Source: Malaya genurostris (lineage: Eukaryota > Arthropoda > Insecta > Diptera > Culicidae). Taken from it: DNA of 64,000 nucleotides. The notes under the pieces are model-generated. The model saw nothing but the letters and a program-made list of their open reading frames with translations, was not told the origin of the DNA and searched no databases. The stretch lies in contig NC_080572.1 of NCBI RefSeq assembly GCF_030247185.1, positions 188,384,866-188,448,865 on the forward strand. Reading direction: 5' to 3'. A program made the translations under genes and the position numbers. Shown one piece after another: positions 1-10,015 of the stretch (positions within the stretch are counted from its first letter, which is position 1; each line of letters begins with the position of its first letter).

Positions 1-373
1 TGTAAAGACGACACGTACTGGTCTACGGGTTGATTGTAATCATTATTTGTCCGAGAAGCAAGAGGGTAGAAAAATTTACGGTGTCACAGGACACATATGG
101 TCATGCTTTCGTTTATCTGCTAATTAATGACGGTGCCAAGCGCGGTCGATTTAGAATTTGAACACAAAAAAATAACAGGAAGCCCCTCGAGAATGATTCT
201 TTATCTGAAAAATCAAAGTTTAACCAGAATTGCAAAATCATTCCAAAAGCATTTGAATGACCCAATCAATTCCAGAAAAGTGTAGTAGTTCATCAGATTT
301 CACACACTCATAGTTAGACGAAACTTTGCATCTTCAATACGACAAACCATTTGCTTTCGAAGGATGGAGAGAC
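1..373. other. No gene recognised
   Basis: AT-rich sequence with no convincing reading frame, RNA gene or repeat that I can name. It lies left of the first transposable element. Confidence 0.4.
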
Positions 374-689
374 CATTTTAAGGGACCGAGTCATTTCGCC
401 GAAAGTCGTTTCATCGAATGCAATTTCGCCGAAAGTCGAAAGCCGAATAGGTCATTTCGCCGGAAGTTCTTTCGCCGAAAGGGTCATTTCGCCGAAAGGA
501 AAATTTCGAATACATCATATTACACCCAAACCTTCGTTTACGTAAACTTTTTGTACGTTACCTCTTTTTACGTAACTCTTTTTACGACAAAAATCCCAAA
601 TAACGTAATCTTTTTTTACGTTGAAAATACTTCGTAAAAAGGGGTTTTCGCATATAATGAAAATCATTTCCGGCTCATTTATATTCCAT

Positions 690-985
690 GGAAATTAGTA
701 CAATATGGGTATTTTAGGAACGGGTTTGATGAGAAGATGTCGAAAAACGATGTTTGAGGTGGTTCTGAATTCCAAGATGACGACTTCCGGTTTATTGATA
801 TTCCTTGAAAACCTTTACAATATGAGTATTTTCGGAACGGGTTTGATGAGTAGATGTCGGAAAATGATGTTTAAGGTGGTTCTGATTTCCAAGACGGCGA
901 CTTCCGGTTTATTGATATTCCTTGAATCCGCTTACAATATGGGTATTTTCGGAGCTGGTTTAGTGCATATTGCGTAGAAAATAAT
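690..985. repeat. 117-bp minisatellite units, orientation 1
   Basis: About two and a half copies of the 117-bp unit that is tandemly arrayed at 1714-2720, but in the opposite orientation (CGGAACGGGTTTGATGAG, CTTCCGGTTTATTGATATTC). With the larger array it gives the enclosing element a fold-back character. Confidence 0.75.
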
Positions 986-1713
986 GTTTGAATACTAGGG
1001 GATTGCTGATCGTATCCTATATTGTATTAATATTTTCGAAATGGGAAGAGTCGCTTATAACAAACTATGTTGTGCCTCTAAAAATCACATGATATACTGT
1101 GAGTCCAAGTGTTTCGCTCTGTACTCCAGTACTTTCACACTTGATGAATAAAAAATTTATTGTAATCCATCCAATGTTTTATGTAATGTAAAATTATATT
1201 GACTATATTTTGCAAATATTATTTATTTTAATTCTCTATTTATTGAGTAACTAAGGTTTTCATTGTTTAAGTCATAGTCCTCCATTGATACCTTCCACTA
1301 TCTATATATGTAACACATGGTGACTGGTAATAGGTGTTACACCCGAAAGGAGGTGATAGTAAACCTTTGATATAGCCAAAATTTGTACAGGAAGGTAGGT
1401 CCGAAAATCATCCTCAATGAGTTTATGCCAAAATTAATTTGATTATTGTGTATACTCTTTAATACGGTCGTCGACGTTTCAAACATATACTGAATGCTTT
1501 TGGATGGAAAATTTAAAAATAAAATGGTTATTTAAAAATAAAACTAAAATGTCTTAGTTCATCATTCATCGAGCTGAGTTGAATTATATATAACGATAAG
1601 TGTCTCTGAGCTTTGAACAAAGTTTTATTTTCATTCAAATCTATATTCTTTCTATAGAGAAATTCAAACATAATGGAATTTACATGACTCAACACTATAA
1701 AATCCGTAAAAAT

Positions 1714-2720
1714 ACCCATATTGTAAGGGTTTTCAAGGAATACCAATAAACCGGAAGTCACCATCTTGGAATTTAGAACCACCTCAAACATCGTTTTCCG
1801 ACATCTACTCATCAATCCCGTTCCAAAAATACCCATATTGTAAGGGTTTTCAAGGAATATTGATAAACCGGAAGTCGCCATTTTGGAATTCAGAACCACC
1901 TCAAACATCATTTTCCGACATCTACTCATCAATCCCGTTCCGAAAATACTCATATTGTTAGGGTTTTCAAGGAATATCAATAAACCGGAAGTCGCCATCT
2001 TGGAATTCAGAACCACCTCAAACATCACTTACCGACATCTACTCATCAATCCCGTTCCGAAAATACCCATATTGTAAGGGTTTTCAAGGAATATTGATAA
2101 ACCGGAAGTCGCCATTTTGGAATTCAGAACCACCTCAAACATCATTTTCCGACATCTACTCATCAATCCCGTTCCAAAAATACCCATATTGTAAGGGTTT
2201 TCAAGGAATATTGATAAACCGGAAGTCGCCATTTTGGAATTCAGAACCACCTCAAACATCATTTTCCGACATCTACTCATCAATCCCGTTCCGAAAATAC
2301 TCATATTGTTAGGGTTTTCAAGGAATATCAATAAACCGGAAGTCGCCATCTTGGAATTCAGAACCACCTCAAACATCACTTACCGACATCTACTCATCAA
2401 TCCCGTTCCGAAAATACCCATATTGTAAAGGTTTTCAAGGAATATTAATAAACCGGAAGTCGCCATCTTGGAATTCAGAACCACCTAAAACATCGCTTTC
2501 CGACATCTACTCATCAATCCCGTTCCGAAAATACCCATATTGTAAGGGTTTTCAAGGAATATTGATAAACCGGAAGTCGCCATCTTGGAATTCAGAACCA
2601 CCTCAAACATCATTTTCCGACATCTACTCATCAAACCCGTTCCGAAAATACCCATATTGTAAGAGTTTTCAAGGAATATCAATAAACCGGAAGTCGCCAT
2701 CTTGGAAATTGATGCTGCTT
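1714..2720. repeat. 117-bp tandem minisatellite, about 8.6 units
   Basis: Units begin with ACCCATATTGTAAGGG at 1714, 1831, 1948, 2065, 2182, 2299, 2416, 2533 and 2650, an exact 117-bp period. Every third unit shares private variants (ACTCATATTGTTAG at 1948 and 2299; CACTTACCG instead of CATTTTCCG), so a 351-bp trimer has been duplicated. Because 117 and 351 are multiples of 3, long frames stay open on both strands. These are not taken as genes. The last unit decays after about 2705. Confidence 0.9.
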
Positions 2721-3639
2721 AGAACATCCTTTTCCTGTAAATACTCATAATTTTCGTTCCATAACTATCCAATATATTATACATATTTAACAATACATAT
2801 ACATAAGGAAAACTTTTTTTACGTCGAAAATTCCAAATAACGTAAACCTTTTTTACGTCGAAAATTCCGTAAACGGAAAATATCACATACATTTGCTTGG
2901 TAGATACACCTATGCGATTGTTTTGATGATTAGTAGCTAATAGTCAACAAGTTTCCTTGGGAACTTCGTTCTGAGGTTCATGAATCAATCTCAAGAGTAC
3001 AAGAATCAATCTTTATTCAAGAAGTACAATTATAGGTCAACAAAACGGGCGTTAACGTATTATCGTTCATTTATGTTTATTTTAAATCAATTCCAATTAT
3101 AATATTAAGACAATTGCAGGAATCGACGAAATGTCATTACGCGAAATGGGTTTCGGCGAAATGTTCCTGATCCCATTTTAACTAAAGACTAACTTTCAAA
3201 AGAGGCAAATAGATTTCCGTATGCAATAATGTCCAAAAAGCAGATGTAGGAAATTGACTGAGCACTTTAAAAATAAATTTACTAGAGCGCCCAATCGATT
3301 TCCTACCACTTCTTTTCGACCCATTTTTTTCTACCAATAACAGTGTCAGAATTACAACGATTTAATGAAAATTTCCATCAAATATAAATTCACTCTTGAT
3401 ACAAATCCGTCAAATTTGTCTCTTTCCGTGCAAAACAAGTATTTTGTCATACTGAAGATGTATGCAAAGTTTTATTCAAATCAGAAAAGTCGAATCATCC
3501 AGAATCCATCTTTTCTGCTGTTAATAATGTTATCTCTCACCTCATACACTAATTGTAACTCACACAATCATCTATTACGCCCTTAACTAATTAATTCTGC
3601 AGCCAGTTTCCAAAATCTGTGTACATCCAAACTTTCGTT

Positions 3640-4430
3640 ATTCGTTTAAAACCTTTACAATATGAGTATTTTCGGAACGGATTTAATGTGTAGGTCGTTT
3701 GAAAACGATATTTGTTTCAAGGAAATATTATCTAACCGGATGTCACTAATTTGAATTTCAGAACCATCTCAAATAGCGGCGTACCGAAAAATAAGATATG
3801 CCGTCCCCATCGTTCGATTAATGAGTTAATGAGCGGAAATTTCCCGAAAACCCTGGTTTTAAGGAATACACAAATTCCTCAAGTTGCGATCTAAGGCTTC
3901 AGAACCATTTCGAACATCGTTTTCTGGCATCCGTTCATCAAATCCATTCCGAAAATACCCATATTGTTATGGTTTTTAAAGAATTTCAATAAACCAAAAG
4001 TTGCCATCTTGGATTTCAAAACCTCCTCAAACATCGTTTTTCGGCATCTTCTTATCAAAGCAGTATATCCATATTTTAAGAGTTTTCAAGGAATATTAAT
4101 AGACCGGAAGTCGTAATCTTGGGTTTAATAACCCCCTCGAATATCATTTTCCAGCATCTTTTCATTCAATCAGTTCCAAATATACCCATATTGTAAAGAT
4201 TATTAAGGAATTTCAATAAACCGGAAGTCGTCATCTTGGATTCTAGAACTAGCTGAAACATTGTTTTCTAGCATCTATTCATGAAAACCGTTCCGAAAAT
4301 ATCCGTATTGTAAGGGGGTTTGAGGAATATTAATAAAGTCCCAGAAGTCGCCATCATGGATTTCATAACAATCCCAAACATTATTTTCTTTGACTTACCT
4401 TTCACATTCGTTTCGGAAATTTTCATATTA
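3640..4430. repeat. Degenerate copies of the 117-bp family
   Basis: One unit in orientation 1 (3650-3720) is followed by several diverged units in orientation 2 (3930-4400). They are recognisable by AAACCGGAAGTCG, CATCTTGGATT and CCCATATTGTAAG-like blocks. A short block at 3625-3640 resembles the edge found near 515-530. The run stops where the DD37E transposase remnant begins. Confidence 0.7.
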
Positions 4431-4439
4431 GGGTTCACC

Positions 4440-4990
4440 ACCCAAGAGACGTTGAATGACGCGGTTGTAGTCGATTCCGAAATTATGCTGGAGCTTCATA
4501 AAAAGTAGCTCAAACCGAAACCCAAGAAGTTCCAAACCCCCAAATTAAAAAAAAGGAAAATTTGGTAGGAAAGCCATGGTCTGGCAAGCAATTTGTAGCT
4601 GCGGTAAGATTTCGAAACCTAAGCAGTGGTGTTCAATGAACAGCGAAATATACATCAAGGAATGTTTACAAAAACGACTTCTACCCATGATTCGAAGCCA
4701 CAAGGATCCTGTTGTCTTCTGGGCCGATCTTGCTTCTTGCCACTACTCGAAATCAACGGTAGAATGGTATACTACCAAAAATGGCACTTTCGTCCCAAAA
4801 GACATGAATCCACCAAATTGCCCACAACTTTGACCTATTGAGGAATTTCGGGCATTAATGATGGCACATCTTAGGAAACATGTCTCGGCAGCCGAAACCA
4901 TTCAACAGTTCGAATAAGATTGGAAAAAGTGTCAAAACTTGTCGCCAAGAAGTCGGAATTTAATGAAGAACGTTCACAAGAAGGTGCGCT
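4440..4990 (+). pseudogene. Tc1/mariner-type (DD37E) transposase remnant
   Basis: The frame from 4576 reads MVWQAICSCGKISKP, then FWADLASCHYSKS and NPPNCPQL, a stop at 4831-4833, and then PIEEFRA. This is the C-terminal catalytic half of an IS630-Tc1-mariner transposase. The Asp of WADLAS and the Glu of PIEEF are separated by 37 residues, matching the DD37E class known from mosquitoes. The stop lies where an Arg is expected (CGA to TGA), and a second stop at about 4916 ends the homology. The N-terminal DNA-binding half and the first catalytic Asp are not recognisable upstream. Terminal repeats were not found. It is inactive. Confidence 0.75.
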
Positions 4991-5523
4991 AGCTAGTCTA
5001 CAATGGCTAAGTAGCAAATGTTGAGAATAATATTCTGTTGTTGTAGTCTAACATTATCAGTATATCGAACACAATTTGAATATCTAACACTTGTGAATTA
5101 TTTACAGCGAAATCAAAGTGCGTCCATACATTCTGGGACAGTTTTTAATTTACGCGGTTCGCAAAGTGTTATGACGAAGATAGAAAAATGATACAACAAA
5201 AAATGCTAAATTGCGTAAAACCTTCTCCTACCAGTTTAAGTTTTGTGTGATTCTCTGAACCTACTGACTCAGCAAAATAAACCCTAGAATGAAATCATGT
5301 ATTTTGACGAAATATTCTGGAAGAAATAATTTATACTAAGGAATAGCAAACAGTCAAGCTAAGTCAGACATTTATACGCATTTTGTCTTACATATTTTAA
5401 ACAAAAATAATCGGTAACGTTATCATATTCGTAAATTTTATATAACTTTTTGGAAATCTGGTTAAACAATGATTGTTAATATAATGTACTAATACGACTG
5501 CTCACATAATCCACCAATCATTG

Positions 5524-5915
5524 TTACCGCAGAGACGGGACTCGAACCCGTAGCTAGCTCCCAACCAGAGATTTTTTTTTGCCAATCAATTTGTATCCCA
5601 TGGGCAGCAAAAGAGACAAAATCAAAATCTTAAATCAGTGTCTGGCGGCAAAGCAGAAAGTGAAGAAATAAGTAACGCTGTGTGTGTTGTATTTATATTG
5701 TGAAGTGAAAGACTTGTAACGCGGTGTGTGTTGTATTTCTATTGGATGTGTTTCCATAGAGATAGGACAATAATTGAATGCTGTTGCAACCAAACAAAGC
5801 GAAGCATACTCGGTTCTTCTACTCAATTAGGCTCTCTCTTCAGAGTAGTGTAATTGACAAAACAATCACCCCGGTTAGAAGCTAGCCCCGGGTTCGAGTC
5901 CCGTCTCTGTGGTAA
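5524..5915. mobile_element. Small element with tRNA-like terminal inverted repeats
   Basis: Inverted arms of about 45 bp (5524-5570 and 5868-5915) share ACCRCAGAGACGGGACTCGA and the following CCCG plus GCTAGCT. Read outward, each arm looks like the 3' half of a tRNA: a T-arm with box B (GGTTCGAGTCC) closed by ACGGG/CCCGT. No box A is visible at the correct distance, so these are not tRNA genes. The interior carries a short direct duplication (GTAACGC followed by GTGTGTGTTGTATT at about 5672 and 5717). It is either a MITE or two truncated tRNA-SINE ends head to head. Confidence 0.5.
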
Positions 5916-6274
5916 TATTCTCGTGGTTTCCATCACTTAGTTGCACATGTCACATGTCATTTTTCCAATCTGATAATCTGATTTCATTTGGTAATGATCA
6001 AATTTAAATCTATGGCATGTTGAATAGGTATTAGTATTTGTAATACAAATTAGTCCGGTCCGTTTTCATAAGATGGCTCTGACTGTTATGAATATTGAAC
6101 AATAACAGCTGATGTCGATAGTTTCAAGAGGTTAGCCATCGTCATGAATACTCAATTCATATTGCTTTGAGGTTTTTTTAAAAAACCTTTTTTCTCTGTG
6201 TTTATTATGAGCAATTATGTGTTAACTAAAGCGCATTAAATGTTTGTGAATGTTTATGGTAATAATGCTTCAAC

Positions 6275-6700
6275 TGGTAAATCATGTAGAGAAAGGCTTC
6301 GACATTTCAAGAATACAGATTTCAACGACAGGCTTCGCTCTGGACAACAACAAAAATTCGAGGACAAACAGTTGGAGGCATTACTCGATGAAGATCCGAG
6401 TTAAATGCAAGAGGAGCTTGCAGGATTGTTGGAAATGTCTCAATAAGCAGTTTCTGTACGATTAAAATTCATCGGAATGATTCAAAAGTAAGGCAATTGG
6501 GAGCCGAGAGATATTCAAAGGCGATTCTGCACTTGTGAAAAAGCTGATTGAAAGGTAACAAAGAAAGTATTTTTCACACCGAATTATTACTGAGTATGAA
6601 AACTACAAGGATCAGCCCCATGGGGCTGTTCGAGCCATTGATGTGGAACAAGGCAACCAAAATTTCTAATGGTCTACAATAAAAAAAGTTCAATCAATCC
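6275..6700 (+). pseudogene. mariner transposase N-terminal remnant (DD34D type)
   Basis: Piecing frames together gives HFKNTDFNDRLRSGQQQKFED, then KQLEALLDEDPS, QEELAGLLEMSQ, AVSVRLKFIGMIQK and GNWEPRDIQRRF. This is the helix-turn-helix DNA-binding half of a mariner transposase. In-frame stops replace residues after DEDPS and MSQ, and the reading degrades after about 6560. The catalytic domain is missing. No terminal repeats were seen. Confidence 0.7.
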
Positions 6701-6730
6701 GAACCAACACCAACACATCATTTGAAGACA

Positions 6731-6968
6731 AACACTAGAAAAGGTTTTAAGTGCAAATGACAGTTTCTCTTTGTTTACTTTCTCTTTCGAGTATTACGGT
6801 CCAATCAGCAATTTTTCCATCTAACACTTCACATAGGATTATAGCAAAAACCAACTTTCGATATGCACTGTAGAATTTGTTGGAAATTACTGGAATTTGC
6901 CGTAATAATTGAAAGAGAAAGTAAACCAAGAGAAACTGTCACTTGCACTTGGGACCTTTTCTAATGTT
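6731..6968. mobile_element. MITE with about 50-bp inverted ends
   Basis: The left arm (about 6731-6790) and the complement of the right arm (about 6911-6968) share AACAYTAGAAAAGGT, AAGTGCAARTGACAG and TTTCTCTTKGTTTACTTTC with few differences. The central 120 bp is unrelated AT-rich sequence. No coding capacity. A target duplication could not be fixed. Confidence 0.7.
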
Positions 6969-7329
6969 CATCGAGATTTGTCTTGATTTGCATTTGTTTT
7001 ATAACCGACGAAATTGCACCATTATCCCAAATGTATGCAATTATATCTTTGTACATACTGGCGATTTCGATAATTAAGCTTCTCTTCGCCAAGCTTGTGT
7101 TCAAGTTTTTTATGCAAGCAGTTTTTTTTAGCGTTAAGTTTCTCTACCATTCTGCGATTTCGGTTGAAGCGATAAATTATTTCTCATTATCAATCGAGTT
7201 TATCTAATATAAATTAGAAATTAATCTCAAGCACTCAAAATTTATCCAGGGGTAGTTGTCAATTTCTCATGGGGAAACGACTTAACATGGAATTCCGAGC
7301 TTGCATGACACACGATCAGAGCATACCAA

Positions 7330-7990
7330 TTAAGGGCTGAGGCCAGTGTGTTTTAGGACGTTTTAAAGGTCTATTTTCACGCTTCAAATCTGATTTTCTC
7401 AGAAACGGTGACGAGTATCAAAAAACCCAACTGACAATCTCTTAGAAAATTAGTTTAGATTATTCTGTGAAAATTTAAGAATGATTGTTTGACTTTAGCG
7501 GTCGGGAAAGTCTTTTTTCTGAAGGAAGAATTGCATAGCTGAAAACGGAAACTTTCAACTTGTTCATTGAATATCTCTCCTTCAAAAGCATGGATCAAAA
7601 ATCTATCCTGACTATGACTAGATAATTTAGTTTGGATGCGATTAGTGCATAAAAACATATATGTTTTCGCGATAAAAATTAAGTGAATGTTATTTTTGTA
7701 ATGGTAAGTCCATTTCTATGGCGGCACAATTTTTTTCTGCTCTTGTATCCTGGTAACGTAACGAAACATGAGAGAGAAATAAAATCAGCTCAGCAAGGCT
7801 GCTAAACAAGCGGTAGCTTTATTGGATTTCATGTGATGTAGTCAAACTTATAACCGAAAATATCAAAACTTTCTTGGCCACCCGGCCACATCGAGAGTCA
7901 TTTTACACATTTACGAGAGAGCATGGAGAGAAATATAATACGCACAGCGAGCAACACGGTTTCACGCTAACAACTGGTCTCAGCCCTTAA
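7330..7990. mobile_element. MITE flanked by TTAA
   Basis: Ends are GGGCTGAGGCCAGT on the left and the complement of GGGCTGAGACCAGT on the right (13 of 14 match), each abutting TTAA (7330-7333 and 7987-7990). A 653-bp interior without transposase and a TTAA duplication point to a non-autonomous piggyBac-like or Kolobok-like element. Which one cannot be decided from the ends alone. Confidence 0.65.
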
Positions 7991-8267
7991 AGCTTCAAAT
8001 CGTTTTATGACATGTTTTTGTCTTGCACTCTAGCAACAACCTACCTCTAGCATGCTACGAGTAGGACTGAAACGTTAGCTTTAATTTCGCTTCTATTTAT
8101 AGATTCGCGTGCTTCCAACAGCTTCGCTTTTGCATCGATTGACCAATCAGAGCGATGCTCTCTCTTTGATACATCGCTTACTCCTTCAAAACCGTCGTCT
8201 ATGGCAGGGAAATGCGGTATGCCAAAGATTTTTAGCAGCCAAATAGGACACTGCTTGCTACTAATCA

Positions 8268-8474
8268 TATCATAGCATAGCATGCATAGGACGCTGGTCT
8301 TACAAGCCAGCTGTCTTCTGTTCGAGCCCCGACCTGCAAGGATTCTTAGTGTCAGTAGGATCCATAGTACTAGCCATGCAATGATTCTGTACTCTAAGAA
8401 TCGGCTGCGAAGTCTGTTGAAAAAGAAAGGCCAAATTCCACCACAGGAATATGTAATGCCAAGACTTTGCTACT
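8268..8474 (+). mobile_element. tRNA-derived SINE, family A
   Basis: The tRNA-related head has box B (GTTCGAGCC) and an anticodon-arm-like CTGGTCTTACAAGCCAG. The body contains GGCTGCGAAGTCTGTTGAAA and ends near CCAAGACTTTGC. It is flanked by TTGCTACTAATCA at 8255-8267 and 8475-8487, a 13-bp target duplication. The 5' end of the tRNA part is altered. Confidence 0.8.
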
Positions 8475-8659
8475 TTGCTACTAATCAAAATTTCAATCAA
8501 ATATAATTGAAAATACGTGGCTTGATACATTCAAATCGAAAGGTAGAAATATTTCCTATCAAATGATGTAATAATATTAATAGTTGATACAAAATAGACT
8601 GAGCTGTAAGTGTTTAAAACCTGACCACATTTCTACGTGTAGTTTTTCTTGAGTTTCTG

Positions 8660-9255
8660 ATTTGCAGTACTATATAGAAAATGAAGAGGTGTTCCACATC
8701 AAAAATGGATATTCTATGATAACACCAAGAAGAAAAAATTCTACGCTATGCTCGGTCAATTGTTGCCATCGACTTCAACATTACCACCAAAGCCGAATAT
8801 TCATAGTTCGAAAGTCATGTTGTGCAGCTGGAGGGGATATGAGCTGCTACAACCAGGCGCAACTATGACGGGTGATCGGTATGGGCAGCAATTGATGCGT
8901 TAGAACCGTGCATTACGAGAAGAACGGTCGGAATACAGGCTAAGACATGATAAAGTTATTCTCCTGCATGGCAACGCTCGGTCTCATGTCGCTAAAGGCG
9001 TGAAAAAACATTTAGAAACGTTCAAGTGGGACATTTTACCGCACCCGCCGTATTCTCCTGACATTGCTCCTTCTGTTTACTGGTTGTTCTGAGGAATGCA
9101 GCACGATCTAGCAGGTCATCGGTTTACTTCTTTCGCGGATATCGAAAATTGGCTTGGTTCACCTCAAAAGACTTGACATTTTTCCAAGATGAAACTCGAC
9201 AATTGCCTGAGAGGTGGGAAAAACTAATAACTAGCGATGAACGATACTTTGATTA
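8660..9255 (+). pseudogene. mariner transposase remnant with both visible catalytic Asp lost
   Basis: Pieced frames read GATMTGDRYGQQLMR, then LRHDKVILLHGNARSHVAKGV, LETFKWDILPHPPYSPDIAPSV and YWLF. This is the C-terminal half of a DD34D mariner transposase. The second catalytic Asp (HDN in the family) is Gly (GGC, 8970-8972). The third (SDY) is Val (GTT, 9075-9077). In-frame stops follow the GQQLMR and YWLF motifs. It directly abuts a family R copy at about 9268. Confidence 0.75.
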
Positions 9256-10015
9256 ATCTTTGAATCCTTTTTACCTTTCTCATATAGAAAGGCTATACAA
9301 TCACTGCAAAAACCGACTTTTGGACCGAGGCCCGGAGGGCCGATTAGCATATACCATTCGACTAAGTTCGATGAGCTGACCAAATGTCTGTGTGTGTGTG
9401 TGTGTGTGTGTATGTGTGTGTGTAACAAATATTGTCACTCACTTTTCTCGGAGATGGCTAAACCTATTTTCACAAACTTAGATTCAAATGAAAGATCTTA
9501 TGGCCCTATAAAAAATTCCTGAATTTTATTCGGATCCGACTTCCGGTTCCGGAATTACAGGGTGATATGCACCAAAAATGTGAAAATAATTCATGAAACA
9601 TGTAAAAATAATGTCACATAATTTTCTCAGAGGTCGTATGGTCAGTTCGCTTCTCATCTTATACAAGTCAGTCGATAAAACAAAACCGCTTACGTTCGGG
9701 ACAGAAGAAACCAAGTACAGTATTGTTTAGTGAACAATAGAACGACCTCGAAATGAGTGAACCAAACGAACAAAAGCTACCGCCGACACGAAAGAATACA
9801 ATTATTGTTGACTTCAGGCAGTGCAAAATTCGACCTTCGATACGAGAACTTGAAGGTTTGCTTAAGGAGCAAATGCATCTTGATATTAAACGTGTGCATG
9901 TACTTCAATGAAATAAGACCAATAATGTCGTTTACATCCAGTTCTATAAAGAGTTGGATGCAATTCAATTAGCTAGCATTAATAATGTGCAGTATGTGGA
10001 GCATGAAAATATCAA

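Larger units (their letters stand above)
382..3173. mobile_element. Non-autonomous TIR element with 8-bp target duplication
   Basis: The two ends are imperfect inverted repeats: GGGACCGAG plus TCATTTCGCCGAAA on the left, and the complement of GGATCAGGAACATTTCGCCG on the right. Each end is bordered by CATTTTAA (374-381 and 3174-3181), an 8-bp target-site duplication. Several further ATTTCGCCGAAAG motifs follow the left end (390-500), as possible subterminal transposase-binding repeats. The interior holds a 117-bp minisatellite in two orientations and stretches rich in TTTTTACGTAA. No transposase is readable. The 8-bp duplication suits hAT or P-like enzymes, but the superfamily cannot be assigned. 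Confidence 0.65.

Noticed and set aside
1528..2379. Coding genes on both strands across the 117-bp array
   Set aside because: Frames stay open on both strands simply because the period is a multiple of three; the amino-acid sequence is a repeated translation of a minisatellite.
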